This document shows, piece by piece, positions 7,139 through 16,111 of a stretch of 35,614 nt of DNA (its first letter is position 1; each line of letters opens with the position of its first letter). This DNA is from an uncultured Pelagibacteraceae bacterium. Its GTDB lineage: Bacteria; Pseudomonadota; Alphaproteobacteria; Pelagibacterales; Pelagibacteraceae. The notes under the pieces were generated by a model that had not been told where the DNA came from, made no database searches, and saw only the letters and a list, made by a program, of their open reading frames with translations. The position numbers and the translations under genes were made by a program. Location: contig CACGAV010000010.1 in NCBI GenBank assembly GCA_902571095.1, positions 1 to 35,614 on the forward strand. The letters run 5' to 3'.

Positions 7139-8173
7139 ATGAGAATATTAATTGTTACGGATGCTTGTCCGGAACATGTTTTAAATGGTGTGACCAGATC
7201 TTATTCAAGATTAGAAATTGAATTAAAAAAAATGGGTCACAAAGTTAGCTACATTAAACCTACTCAATTTTTCACAGTTCCAATGCCCAAATATAATGAA
7301 ATCAAATTAGCCATAAATGTATGGAAGGTTGGTAAATTAATTAAAAAAGAAATGATCGAAGCACAAAATAATAATGAACAGTTTAGAATACATATTGCTA
7401 CAGAGGGACCTATAGGACTATCAGCTAGAAGATATTTAGGTAGAAATAAGATAAAATTTACTACAAGTTTTCACACTAGATTTGATAAATATCTAAAATT
7501 ATATCTCCCTATAATACCCGAAAAAATATCCCAAAAATTTTTAAGTAACTTTCACAACAAAGCTGAAAGGGTATTAGTCACTACAGAGTCGATGAAAAAA
7601 GAATTAAGCGATATAGGGGTAATTAATGACAAAATGGTTGTTTGGACAAGAGGGGCAGATCATTTAGGAGAACCAAAGAAAATGACATTAAATTACAACA
7701 AACCAATTTTTGTTTATGTAGGAAGGATCGCATTGGAAAAAAATATTAAAGATTTTTTAGACCTTGATTTACCAGGTAAAAAAATATTAGTTGGTACAGG
7801 CCCCCATTTAAAAAAACTCACAAAAGAGTATCCCGATGCTAAGTTTGTTGGTCAAAAAACGAACGGTGAATTAGCTTCTTATTTTGCATCAGCTGACGTT
7901 TTTGTTTTTCCATCAAAAACGGAAACATTTGGAATTGTATGTATAGAGTCTTTGATGGCAGGAACACCCGTAGCAGGTTACGCTGATTGCCCAGGTACAA
8001 TGGATATTTTTAAATTAGCTAATGGAAAATCAATTGGTTGTCTTGATAAAGATTTAAAAAAAGCGGCTTTGACAGCTTTAAAAGCAGATAGAGACAACTG
8101 TAAAGAATTTGCTAAACAATTTACTTGGAAGAGATGTGCAGAGATATTTATCAATAACACTGCAGTAAACTAG
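7139..8173 (+). CDS. agt: GT4-family glycosyltransferase, probable glycolipid synthase Agt
   Basis: This 344-residue GT-B fold glycosyltransferase (family 4-like) starts five bases after plcP. It has an N-terminal Rossmann half with a gly-rich loop (VLNGVTRSYSRL), SFHTRFDKY around 110-118, the VGRIALEKN donor-domain segment (194-202) and an EX7E motif (E262 to E270) that binds the nucleotide-sugar. The closest known types are SqdX/MgtA-like lipid glycosyltransferases. Paired with plcP under a PhoB-type promoter, it should glycosylate the diacylglycerol left by PlcP to make phosphorus-free glycolipids, as described for Agt in SAR11 and other bacteria. Which sugar it uses cannot be told. No membrane helix is evident; peripheral inner-membrane attachment is likely. 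Confidence 0.83.
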   Translation: MRILIVTDACPEHVLNGVTRSYSRLEIELKKMGHKVSYIKPTQFFTVPMPKYNEIKLAINVWKVGKLIKKEMIEAQNNNEQFRIHIATEGPIGLSARRYLGRNKIKFTTSFHTRFDKYLKLYLPIIPEKISQKFLSNFHNKAERVLVTTESMKKELSDIGVINDKMVVWTRGADHLGEPKKMTLNYNKPIFVYVGRIALEKNIKDFLDLDLPGKKILVGTGPHLKKLTKEYPDAKFVGQKTNGELASYFASADVFVFPSKTETFGIVCIESLMAGTPVAGYADCPGTMDIFKLANGKSIGCLDKDLKKAALTALKADRDNCKEFAKQFTWKRCAEIFINNTAVN

Positions 8174-8186
8174 GACATATCTCCCC

Positions 8187-8214
8187 TTTAAATTAACCTT
8201 ACTTCAACTATAAT
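8187..8214 (+). promoter_or_regulatory. Candidate phoR promoter with consensus -10
   Basis: A perfect TATAAT lies at 8209-8214, with TTTAAA at 8187-8192 as a weak -35 after a 16-base spacer. The predicted transcription start would fall on or within a base or two of the phoR ATG at 8221, implying a leaderless message. No 11-base PhoB repeats are visible here, unlike the other promoters of the island. Confidence 0.5.
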
Positions 8215-8220
8215 TAATTA

Positions 8221-9411
8221 ATGGATTTACTCTTTATATTAATAGGTGCAGGTCTTGCTATATTTGTCATATTCGTATCTTTTAAAAGCATCGGAGCAGG
8301 TATAGCCGCAAAATCAGAAATAAATAGACAAAAAGACAAACTAAAATCAGATGAAATTGAAAAAGAAGAAGAAATTTTGGAAGAAGAAGAATTAAATGGT
8401 AATGAAAAAGGATTATCGAGCAATACTTTTAATCAAATAGATGATGTTTTATTTGAGATTGATAAATTTAAAAATATAAAATTTTTAAACACAGCAGCTA
8501 CAAAAAAATTTGGAAAAAAACTTCAAGGCAAACATATAGCTACAGTTTTAAGGGTTCCTGAAATTTTGCAAAATATTGATGTTGTCTTATCAACAAAAAA
8601 AAATAAAAAAATTGATATTGAACTTAATAATCCAACTTTTCAGTTCTTTTCTTCCTACATAATTTTAAATAATCAAAATTCAGTAGTAATTTTTCTAAAA
8701 GATTTAACAGAAATTATTAAGACGCAAAGGCTAAGATCTGACTTTGTTGCAAACGTATCTCATGAATTAAGAACACCTCTTCAAAGCATAAAATTAGGCC
8801 TAGAAACGATAAATAAAGGACATGCATCAAATGATTTTGAAAGCCAAAAGAAATTTTTACCTATACTTTTTCAACAGACGGTTAGAATGGAGAATATTGT
8901 TAGAGATCTACTCTCTTTATCTAAAATAGAATTACAAGAGCATATTAGACCTGAAAAAAAGGTAGATATTAAAAAAATTATATCTTCAGTTATTGAAATG
9001 AATAACGAGATACTCAAAAAAAATGAAATACAGGCTGAATTAAAAGCCCCAGATAATGAATATGAGATTTTAGGAGACCAAGATAGATTAACAGAAGTGT
9101 TTTCTAATTTGATCGATAATGCTGCAAAATATAGCAAAAAAGGTAAAAAAATATTTGTTAATGTTGAAAACAATGAAGAGTCCGTAATCGTTTCAATCAA
9201 AGATCAGGGAATTGGTATTCCAAAAGAATATATACACAGAGTCACTGAAAGATTTTTCAGGGTAAATCCGTCTAAAAGTAAAGATGTAGGCGGGACAGGT
9301 TTGGGTCTAGCAATTGTAAAACACATTATAAATCAACACAGAGCTGATATGGATATTAAAAGCGAAGAGGGTGTTGGTACCGAATTTATCCTTAAATTTC
9401 CTGCAATTTAA
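8221..9411 (+). CDS. phoR: Phosphate regulon sensor histidine kinase PhoR
   Basis: This 396-residue membrane histidine kinase has one N-terminal membrane helix (about 3-22), a glutamate-rich linker (about 42-60), a PAS-like region (about 70-165), HisKA with SHELRTPLQ (phospho-acceptor H181), and HATPase with N-box SNLIDNAAKYS (N296, N300), DQGIGIP (328-334) and GGTGLGLA (357-364). PhoR phosphorylates PhoB when phosphate is low, with inhibition relayed by PstB and PhoU. It is separated from phoB (14787) by the pst genes, and the absence of a large periplasmic domain fits PhoR. The start at 8221 is kept because it supplies the membrane helix, although no Shine-Dalgarno site precedes it. Confidence 0.9.
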   Translation: MDLLFILIGAGLAIFVIFVSFKSIGAGIAAKSEINRQKDKLKSDEIEKEEEILEEEELNGNEKGLSSNTFNQIDDVLFEIDKFKNIKFLNTAATKKFGKKLQGKHIATVLRVPEILQNIDVVLSTKKNKKIDIELNNPTFQFFSSYIILNNQNSVVIFLKDLTEIIKTQRLRSDFVANVSHELRTPLQSIKLGLETINKGHASNDFESQKKFLPILFQQTVRMENIVRDLLSLSKIELQEHIRPEKKVDIKKIISSVIEMNNEILKKNEIQAELKAPDNEYEILGDQDRLTEVFSNLIDNAAKYSKKGKKIFVNVENNEESVIVSIKDQGIGIPKEYIHRVTERFFRVNPSKSKDVGGTGLGLAIVKHIINQHRADMDIKSEEGVGTEFILKFPAI

Positions 9412-9437
9412 ATACTAACACAACTAAAAAGTTAGCT

Positions 9438-9478
9438 TTGTAACAAAACTTTCATATTACTGAAACATTTTTTAAATA
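9438..9478 (+). promoter_or_regulatory. PhoB box array upstream of pstS
   Basis: Units at exact 11-base steps read TTGTAAC (9438), CTTTCAT (9449) and CTGAAAC (9460), close to the classical CTGTCAT unit, followed by a weaker TTTAAAT (9471). A -10-like TAAATA (9473-9478) comes six bases after the third unit; TAATAG at 9485-9490 is an alternative. The periodicity matches head-to-tail PhoB binding. Confidence 0.7.
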
Positions 9479-9523
9479 CTTTTTTAATAGATTGATCATG
9501 TAAATAATAAAAAAGGAAAAAAT

Positions 9524-10549
9524 ATGAAAAAAATAAAAATAATTCTTTTAGCTTTTGCTGCTATGATTTTTGCATCGACAGCTCAAGCAAGAGATCAAAT
9601 TAAAATTGTAGGTTCATCTACAGTTTATCCGTACGCAACAGTTGTTGCTGAGAAATTCGGAAAGGGTGGTAAATTTAAAACTCCAGTTATTGAAAGTACT
9701 GGAACTGGTGGTGGAATGAAATTATTCTGCGCTGGTGTAGGAACTGGACATCCAGATATCACAAATGCTTCAAGAGCTATTAAATCAAAAGAAAAAGCAT
9801 TGTGTGAAAAAAATGGAGTTAAAGATATCGTCGAAATAGTTGTAGGAAATGACGGGATAACTTTCTCTCATTCAGTCAAAGCAAAAGATGCTAATTTTAC
9901 AAAAGAGCAACTTTGGAGAGCTTTAGCTGCTAAAGTAGATATAGACGGTAAATTAGTTGAAAATCCATACAAAAAATGGAGCGACATTGACAAAGGTCTA
10001 CCATCTGAAAAAATTGAAATCTTAATAGCACCGCCAACATCTGGAACTAGAGATGCTTGGAATTCATTAGTCATGGGTAAAGGATGCACAAAAACAGCAA
10101 AATCTCTTTACGAAGCTGATGGAAAAAAGGCTAAAAAAGAATGTGCTAAAATGAGAGAAGATGGTTATGCGGTAGAGGCTGGTGAAAACGATACACTTAT
10201 TGTACAAAAACTTGCTGCAAACCCATCAGCTTTTGGTTTTTTTGGTTACAGCTATTTAGTAGCTAACAAAGACAAAATTAAAGCTGCAGGTATCAATGGA
10301 GTTCAACCAAGCTTAGAAGGTATACAGGATTACTCTTACCCAATAGCTAGACCATTATTTTTCTATGTGAAAAAAGCACATATTGGAGTTGTTCCGGGCA
10401 TACAAGAATTTATGAAGGAATTTACTTCTAAAAAATCAATGGGATCTAGAGGATATTTAACAGATATTGGTCTAGTACCTTTGGCTTCAGACAAATACAA
10501 AACAGTAAGAACCGCTGCAACGGATCTTACAACAATTAAAATTAAGTAA
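9524..10549 (+). CDS. pstS: Phosphate ABC transporter substrate-binding protein PstS
   Basis: This is the periplasmic phosphate-binding protein, 341 residues. A signal peptide of about 22 residues ends STAQA, with cleavage before RDQ. The mature N-terminus IKIVGSSTVYPYA is the PstS phosphate-binding start, and GTGGGMKLFC and PPTSGTRDAWN supply further ligand-binding loops. An AGGA ribosome site sits 8-9 bases before the ATG. The gene has its own PhoB-box promoter and is closed by an intrinsic terminator at 10561-10590, so it forms a separate, probably very highly expressed unit from pstCAB. Confidence 0.96.
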   Translation: MKKIKIILLAFAAMIFASTAQARDQIKIVGSSTVYPYATVVAEKFGKGGKFKTPVIESTGTGGGMKLFCAGVGTGHPDITNASRAIKSKEKALCEKNGVKDIVEIVVGNDGITFSHSVKAKDANFTKEQLWRALAAKVDIDGKLVENPYKKWSDIDKGLPSEKIEILIAPPTSGTRDAWNSLVMGKGCTKTAKSLYEADGKKAKKECAKMREDGYAVEAGENDTLIVQKLAANPSAFGFFGYSYLVANKDKIKAAGINGVQPSLEGIQDYSYPIARPLFFYVKKAHIGVVPGIQEFMKEFTSKKSMGSRGYLTDIGLVPLASDKYKTVRTAATDLTTIKIK

Positions 10550-10560
10550 TTGTTCCCTCA

Positions 10561-10590
10561 AAAAAGGCCAGGTTTTCCCTGGCCTTTTTT
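10561..10590 (+). terminator. Intrinsic terminator after pstS
   Basis: A perfect hairpin AAAAAGGCCAGG / CCTGGCCTTTTT (10561-10572 with 10578-10589) has a five-base loop TTTTC and a six-T tail. It separates pstS from pstC and would also work, through its A-tract, on the opposite strand. Confidence 0.93.
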
Positions 10591-10622
10591 ATTTACCCAT
10601 AAATTCAATTCAAAGTTTTGTT

Positions 10623-10653
10623 TTGTAATAAAATTGTAACAGTTTTGTAATAC
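10623..10653 (+). promoter_or_regulatory. PhoB box array and -10 upstream of pstC
   Basis: Three nearly identical units TTGTAAT (10623), TTGTAAC (10634) and TTGTAAT (10645) are spaced exactly 11 bases apart. TAATAC (10648-10653) overlaps the third unit and lies seven bases after the second, fitting a PhoB-activated -10. The predicted start near 10660 leaves only about six bases before the pstC ATG. Confidence 0.78.
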
Positions 10654-10665
10654 CGTCTTTCTGCG

Positions 10666-12069
10666 ATGAATTTAGCAATTCTTTTACTTATAGTTTTATT
10701 TAGTACTTCCTGTTTTTTTTTCGGTAGAAAAAAGATCATAAATATTACAGCAGCAAACAAAATTAGAATGAATGCTTTGCCTGATTACTATGGCTATTAT
10801 TTAGCCTTATGGTGTGCAATTCCAGCTGTATTAATTTTAGCATTTTGGACAGTATTTGAACCCACAATAATTAAGGCTTTTATAATTAACAATATTACCT
10901 CAAGTAATTTAAAAGAATTCAATTCTGACGAATTAAACCTAATTTATCAGCAAATAAAGGCGCTTTACTTAGGTAATTTTACTGGAACTCTTACAGAGGA
11001 AATTAGACGAGGAGCCGAAAATTATAAATCTTTTTTATCTATCGCTGAGGGCTCGAAAATAGTGATCCTAATTAGTATTGTGATAGTTACTACCCTTTAT
11101 TCTTATAAGAAATTAATAAATAATAATAAAGCTAGAGAAGATGTTGAAAAAATTTTTAAAGCAGTCCTTTTTACATGTTCTTTAGTCGCAATACTTACGA
11201 CAATTGGTATTATTTTTTCACTTTTATTTGAGAGTATTAAATTTTTTACCACAATTAATATATTCGACTTTTTGTTTGGAACTTCATGGAGCCCACAAAG
11301 AGCGTTTGTTAGGGATGCCTCTACTATTACTCCAGAAGAATATAATGAACTTAAAGATGCCTTTGGATCTGTACCCTTATTTGCTGGTACAGCATTTATA
11401 GCTTTTATTGCAATGATAGTTGCTGTTCCGATAGGTCTTTTTTCAGGAATATATTTAGCAGAATATGCAAGTAAAAAAGTTAGAAAATATTCTAAACCAA
11501 TCATAGAAATATTAGCTGGAATACCAACCGTAGTTTACGGATTCTTCGCTGCATTAACCGTTGGTCCTTTCTTCAGGGAATTCGGCGAAAGGTTTGGTCT
11601 CGAAGTATCTTCTGAAAGTGCTTTAGCGGCTGGTTTAGTAATGGGTGTAATGATAATTCCGTACGTTTCCTCTTTATCAGATGATGTAATAAATGCAGTA
11701 CCTCAATCTTTGAGAGATGGCTCTTACGCAGTTGGTGCAACTAAGTCAGAGACAATAAAAAAAGTAGTTATACCTGCCGCGTTACCAGGAATTGTAGGTT
11801 CGGTTTTACTCGCTGTATCAAGAGCAATTGGCGAGACAATGATCGTAGTTATGGCAGCTGGACTAGCAGCAAGACTTACAATCAATCCTTTAGAGTCGAC
11901 CACAACGATTACCACACAAATAGTTATGATTTTAATTGGAGACCAAGAGTTTGATAGTCCAAAAACACAATCTGCTTTTGCTTTAGGTTTAACACTATTT
12001 TTTGCAACATTAATTCTAAACTACATTGCTCTAAGGTTTGTTAAAAAATATAGGGAAAAATATGAGTAA
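10666..12069 (+). CDS. pstC: Phosphate ABC transporter permease PstC
   Basis: This is an inner-membrane permease half of the PstSCAB importer. At 467 residues it is the long form usual in alphaproteobacteria (enterobacterial PstC is about 320): an N-terminal membrane segment, the DYYGYYLALW motif and an extra loop region precede the MetI-type permease domain. The EAA-type cytoplasmic loop is visible around residues 355-372 (VGATKSETIKKVVIPAALPG). It follows its own PhoB-box promoter with almost no leader and no Shine-Dalgarno site. The start is retained because the first membrane segment is conserved in long-form PstC. It overlaps pstA by eight bases. Confidence 0.94.
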   Translation: MNLAILLLIVLFSTSCFFFGRKKIINITAANKIRMNALPDYYGYYLALWCAIPAVLILAFWTVFEPTIIKAFIINNITSSNLKEFNSDELNLIYQQIKALYLGNFTGTLTEEIRRGAENYKSFLSIAEGSKIVILISIVIVTTLYSYKKLINNNKAREDVEKIFKAVLFTCSLVAILTTIGIIFSLLFESIKFFTTINIFDFLFGTSWSPQRAFVRDASTITPEEYNELKDAFGSVPLFAGTAFIAFIAMIVAVPIGLFSGIYLAEYASKKVRKYSKPIIEILAGIPTVVYGFFAALTVGPFFREFGERFGLEVSSESALAAGLVMGVMIIPYVSSLSDDVINAVPQSLRDGSYAVGATKSETIKKVVIPAALPGIVGSVLLAVSRAIGETMIVVMAAGLAARLTINPLESTTTITTQIVMILIGDQEFDSPKTQSAFALGLTLFFATLILNYIALRFVKKYREKYE

Positions 12070-13324
12070 AGAAGAATTATTAAAAAAAAGATACAGAGCT
12101 GAAAAAAGATTTAAATTTTATGGTCTTACCTCTGTAATTTTAGCAATATTATTTGTTCTCTTCTTAGTAAATGTTATTTTCTCAAAAGGAAAAGGTGCAT
12201 TTTCTAGAACAACAATATCTGTAGAGGTAGATTTCAATACAGAAAAACTTGAACTTAAAAACAACCCAACAAATGAAGAGATCCAAGACACAGACTTTTA
12301 TGATTTATCCATTGAAAGCTTGTTAAATGTTTACAAAACAAAAGGGCTTAAAGAAGAAAAGGACTTGATAAGAATATTTAGCCCTGATTATGAAATTGAA
12401 ATAAAGAATTTCATTATCGAAAATAAAGGATTTTTAAATAAAACAGCTATAATCGAACTCACAGCTTCAGATGATATAGATCAATTAAACAAGGGAAATT
12501 ATCCAAGGCACTTACCCGAAGAGAGGAGAAGAATCTCTGACTTTCAGCTTTTGATTTATGACAAACTTGTTGAGGATAATAAAATTCAAAAAACTTTTAA
12601 TACATTTTTATTTACAAACGGCGACTCCAGAGATCCAGAATTAGCAGGTGTCGGAGGTTCATTATTAGGTTCGTTTTTTACAATCATAGTAACTTTGCTT
12701 TTATCATTTCCTGTTGCGATACTTGCATCTATTTACTTAGAAGAATTTGCACCTAAAAATCGAATAACAGATTTTATTGAAATCAATATAAATAATCTTG
12801 CAGCAGTCCCATCTATTGTCTTTGGATTACTTGGATTGGGTATTTTACTAGGTACTTTTGATTTCCCTCGTTCAACACCGTTAGTTGCAGGTATTACTCT
12901 AGCTTTAATGACTTTGCCTAGAATAATTATTCCTTGCAGAGCATCTTTAAAAGCAGTGCCACCATCTATTAGAGAAGGTGCTTTAGCTGTTGGTGCATCT
13001 AAAGTTCAATCAGTTACACACCATGTTGTTCCGCTTGCTATTCCAGGAACACTTTCAGGAACAATAATAGGTTTAGCTCAAGCTTTAGGTGAAACTGCTC
13101 CTTTAATTTTAATTGGAATGGTCGCATTTGTTGTGGACTTACCTTCTAGTCCCGTTGATCCCTCAGCATCATTACCCGTTCAGGTCTATCTTTGGTCAGA
13201 ACAAGCAGAAAGAGGTTTTGTTGAAAAAACTTCGGCAACAATAATGATTTTGCTTACATTTTTAATTACAATGAATGCTTTTGCAGTATATTTAAGACAA
13301 AAATTTGAAAGAAGATGGTCATGA
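12062..13324 (+). CDS. pstA: Phosphate ABC transporter permease PstA
   Basis: This is the second permease of PstSCAB, 420 residues, again a long form with a periplasmic insertion of about 150 residues after the first membrane helix. The MetI-type domain contains the EAA loop around 310-330 ([20 protein letters not shown]). The start is taken as the ATG at 12062, preceded by AGGG with a six-base spacer and overlapping the pstC end by eight bases. An upstream ATG at 12038 in the same frame would add eight residues and lacks a better ribosome site. It overlaps pstB by a few bases. Confidence 0.93.
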   Translation: MSKEELLKKRYRAEKRFKFYGLTSVILAILFVLFLVNVIFSKGKGAFSRTTISVEVDFNTEKLELKNNPTNEEIQDTDFYDLSIESLLNVYKTKGLKEEKDLIRIFSPDYEIEIKNFIIENKGFLNKTAIIELTASDDIDQLNKGNYPRHLPEERRRISDFQLLIYDKLVEDNKIQKTFNTFLFTNGDSRDPELAGVGGSLLGSFFTIIVTLLLSFPVAILASIYLEEFAPKNRITDFIEININNLAAVPSIVFGLLGLGILLGTFDFPRSTPLVAGITLALMTLPRIIIPCRASLKAVPPSIREGALAVGASKVQSVTHHVVPLAIPGTLSGTIIGLAQALGETAPLILIGMVAFVVDLPSSPVDPSASLPVQVYLWSEQAERGFVEKTSATIMILLTFLITMNAFAVYLRQKFERRWS

Positions 13325-14088
13325 CAAATAATAAAGTTAAAATAAAAACTGAAAAATTAGATGTTTTTTATGGGCAAAAACAAGCTCTTAAAAATGTTAA
13401 TTTAGAAATTTTTAATAGAGAAGTTACTGCCTTAATAGGACCTTCGGGTTGTGGTAAATCAACATATATAAGATGTATTAATAGAATGAACGACGTAATT
13501 GAAACATGCAAAATATCTGGCTCAATAAAAATTGATGGACAAGAAATAAATAATAAACAAATTGATGTAGTAAGACTAAGGGAAAGAATAGGTATGGTTT
13601 TCCAAAAGCCAAATCCTTTTCCAAAAAGTATTTATGATAATGTAGCTTATGGTCCACAAATTCATGGTTTAGCTGATCATAAAGATAAATTGGATCAGAT
13701 TGTTCAAACAAGTTTAAAAAAATCTGCACTTTGGGAAGAGGTTAAAGATCGTTTAGATGAACCAGGCACTTCTTTATCAGGAGGACAACAACAGAGACTT
13801 TGCATCGCCCGTGCTATATCTGTTAATCCAGAAGTAATTCTAATGGATGAACCATGTTCTGCATTAGATCCAATTGCTACAGCAAAAATAGAAGAACTTA
13901 TGGAGGAGCTTAAAAAAACTTTTACCATAGTAATCGTAACTCACTCTATGGCTCAAGCAGTAAGGGTCTCACAAAGAACTGGTTTTTTTCATTTAGGAAA
14001 TTTGATTGAAGTCGATACTACTGATAAGATGTTCAAAAATCCTAATAACAAGATGACACAAGATTATATTACAGGAAGGTTTGGTTAG
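13321..14088 (+). CDS. pstB: Phosphate ABC transporter ATP-binding protein PstB
   Basis: This is the cytoplasmic ATPase of the phosphate importer and part of the PhoR-inhibiting complex. It has Walker [10 protein letters not shown] (40-48), signature LSGGQQQR (152-159) and Walker B VILMDEP (172-178), with RCINRMND and [11 protein letters not shown] typical of PstB. The ATG at 13321 forms an ATGA overlap with the pstA stop and has GAAAGAAG six bases upstream; an ATG at 13315 would add two residues. 255 residues is normal length. phoU begins on the next base after its stop. Confidence 0.95.
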   Translation: MTNNKVKIKTEKLDVFYGQKQALKNVNLEIFNREVTALIGPSGCGKSTYIRCINRMNDVIETCKISGSIKIDGQEINNKQIDVVRLRERIGMVFQKPNPFPKSIYDNVAYGPQIHGLADHKDKLDQIVQTSLKKSALWEEVKDRLDEPGTSLSGGQQQRLCIARAISVNPEVILMDEPCSALDPIATAKIEELMEELKKTFTIVIVTHSMAQAVRVSQRTGFFHLGNLIEVDTTDKMFKNPNNKMTQDYITGRFG

Positions 14089-14790
14089 ATGTCTGAAGAA
14101 AAAAGAATAGTAAAATCTTACGAAGAAGAGATGCAAAGTTTAAACGATGATCTTGTGAAAATGGGAAGTCTAACCGAAAGTCAATTGTCAGATACTATTC
14201 AAGCAATTGTAAAAATTGATAAAGAGGCGGCGGAAAATATCATAAAAAATGATGCTCAAATAAATGAGCTTCGAGCAAAAATAGATGACCAAATTTCAAC
14301 TGTTTTAGTTAAAAGAGCACCCATGGCTATTGATTTGAGAACAACTATATCCTCACTTAAAATATCACACGATTTAGAAAGGATCGGAGATTTAGCTAAA
14401 AGCGTTGCCAAAAAAATTGAACCACTTCCTATAGATCTACCGCAAGAATTAACTGGCAGTTTAAAAAGATTAGGTGAGCTTGTACAAAAACAGCTCAATA
14501 ATGTTTTAGATGCTTATATAACAAAATCTAAAGATAAGGCCGTTGACGTATGGAGAAATGATGAACAAGTAGATGATTTAACTCATATTGCCATGAATGA
14601 GGTAGCAAACTTTTTAGGAAAAAATAAAAAAAATTTAGAATTAGCTACACATTTACTCTTTGTTACTAAAAATATTGAGAGGGCTGGTGATCACGTTACA
14701 AATATAGCTGAGTCACTTTATTATTTGATTGAGGGTGAATATTTAGAAGGCGCAAGGCCAAAAGGAAAAGAATTTGTAAAAGATAAATGA
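14089..14790 (+). CDS. phoU: Phosphate signalling protein PhoU
   Basis: This 233-residue, mostly helical protein has two PhoU repeats, each with the conserved DLERIGD / NIERAGDHVTNIAE metal-binding signature (about residues 91-97 and 203-217). PhoU links the PstB state to PhoR and limits phosphate uptake. It follows pstB with no gap and overlaps phoB through ATGA, so pstCAB-phoU-phoB is one transcript. Confidence 0.95.
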   Translation: MSEEKRIVKSYEEEMQSLNDDLVKMGSLTESQLSDTIQAIVKIDKEAAENIIKNDAQINELRAKIDDQISTVLVKRAPMAIDLRTTISSLKISHDLERIGDLAKSVAKKIEPLPIDLPQELTGSLKRLGELVQKQLNNVLDAYITKSKDKAVDVWRNDEQVDDLTHIAMNEVANFLGKNKKNLELATHLLFVTKNIERAGDHVTNIAESLYYLIEGEYLEGARPKGKEFVKDK

Positions 14791-15470
14791 ATGCAAATAT
14801 TCATATAGTTGAGGACGAACAATCAATAGTAACACTTGTAGAATACAACTTAAGCAAAGAAGGTTTTAAAGTAAACTCTTCAACTAATGGAGAAGATGGT
14901 TTCAAAGCAATTAAAGATACAAATCCAGATTTAGTTTTGATGGACTGGATGTTGCCTGATTTATCCGGAGTCGAAATTTGTAAGCTACTTAAGAAAAATG
15001 AAAAATATAAAAATATTCCTATTATAATGCTTACAGCAAAAGGTGAAGAAGAAGATAAAGTCAAAGCACTGAATATTGGTGCTGACGATTATATTACTAA
15101 ACCTTTTAGTTTCCCTGAACTATTAGCAAGAATAAAAGCTTTGCTGAGAAGATCAAAACCATCAGTCGCGCAGGATGTAATTACATTCGACAATTTAAAA
15201 ATAGATAGAATTACAAGAAAAGTTTATAGAGGAAATAAACAAATAGATTTAGGACCAATAGAGTACAAACTTATAGACTTTTTTATTAAGAACCCAAAAA
15301 GAGTTTATTCCAGAGAACAATTGTTAACCAATGTTTGGGGGGATAATATTAACGTTACAAGCAGAACAGTTGATGTTCACATAAGAAGACTTAGACAAGC
15401 GATTAATCTTGAAGGTACAAAAGATTTAATAAGAACTGTAAGGGCAGCCGGTTATTCTTTAGACAATTAG
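14787..15470 (+). CDS. phoB: Phosphate regulon response regulator PhoB
   Basis: This is an OmpR/PhoB-family DNA-binding response regulator, 227 residues. The receiver domain has the acidic pair E9/D10, phospho-acceptor D53 (LVLMDWMLPD), T83 and K105 (ITKPF). The C-terminal winged helix ends with TSRTVDVHIRRLRQAI, the recognition helix of PhoB-type proteins. It should bind the 11-base repeat arrays before plcP, pstS and pstC. As the last gene of an operon led by such an array, it is probably autoactivated. Its end overlaps the convergent aquaporin gene by four bases with no terminator between. Confidence 0.94.
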   Translation: MNANIHIVEDEQSIVTLVEYNLSKEGFKVNSSTNGEDGFKAIKDTNPDLVLMDWMLPDLSGVEICKLLKKNEKYKNIPIIMLTAKGEEEDKVKALNIGADDYITKPFSFPELLARIKALLRRSKPSVAQDVITFDNLKIDRITRKVYRGNKQIDLGPIEYKLIDFFIKNPKRVYSREQLLTNVWGDNINVTSRTVDVHIRRLRQAINLEGTKDLIRTVRAAGYSLDN

Positions 15471-16111
15471 TTCTTTAATTTCCTCAAAATATATATTGCA
15501 AGTATAGTACCGATTAACTCAGCAATTATAAAAAACGGTGTATTAAGATAATTTATTCCAGTAAAAGTATTGGTAAAAGTTCGTGCTATCGCAACCGCAG
15601 GATTTGCAAATGAAGTAGATGATGTAAACCAATAACCTGCGGTAATAAAAGTTGCCACTGATGTAGCTACAAGGACTTTACCTCCTTTTATTGTTCGAAA
15701 TATTATAAAAATTAATCCAAAAGTTGCTATTATTTCTGATACAAAAACATTTATTCCAGATCTACTTTTAGAAGATAATTCGATTAAGGAATAATCAAAG
15801 AAAAAATTTGCTAACATTACACCAGTTAAACAACCTAAAATTTGTGCAGTAAAATAAACTGGTAGCAGCTGGGATTTAATCCTTTTTGAGAGGTACATTG
15901 CAAGAGTTACAAAAGGATTAAAGTGTGCTCCTGAAATATCAGATATTGATACAATCAAAAAATATAAAGCCGCACCGGTTGCAACTGCATTAGCTAACAA
16001 CATCACAGCAGTATCATTTGTAAGACTCTCTGCCATAATACCTGAGCCTACTATTGCCATCACCAACAAGGTACTTCCTATAAATTCACCAACAAATATT
16101 TTATTCTTCAT
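15467..16111 (-). CDS. MIP-family channel, probable AqpS-like aquaglyceroporin
   Basis: This is a six-helix major intrinsic protein of 214 residues using the ATG at 16109-16111, which places MKNKIFVGEFIGS at the N-terminus as in the family; a longer reading frame to 16162 lies inside arsC. The first pore motif is NPF (65-67, GAHFNPFV) instead of NPA, the second is NPA (170-172). The residue after the second motif, normally the filter arginine, is valine (V173). Loss of that arginine suggests a wider pore. It overlaps the arsC end by 11 bases; a similar arsC-channel pairing is known in Sinorhizobium, where AqpS lets arsenite out. Water, glycerol or another solute remain possible. Confidence 0.83.
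   Translation of the reverse strand: MKNKIFVGEFIGSTLLVMAIVGSGIMAESLTNDTAVMLLANAVATGAALYFLIVSISDISGAHFNPFVTLAMYLSKRIKSQLLPVYFTAQILGCLTGVMLANFFFDYSLIELSSKSRSGINVFVSEIIATFGLIFIIFRTIKGGKVLVATSVATFITAGYWFTSSTSFANPAVAIARTFTNTFTGINYLNTPFFIIAELIGTILAIYILRKLKN

Noticed and set aside
8871-9200. 109-codon minus-strand open frame inside phoR
   Set aside because: It is antisense to the conserved HisKA/HATPase region of phoR and has no ribosome site.
11103-11504. 133-codon open frame on the minus strand
   Set aside because: It lies wholly inside pstC on the other strand; the low GC and codon bias produce such frames, and its translation resembles no known protein.
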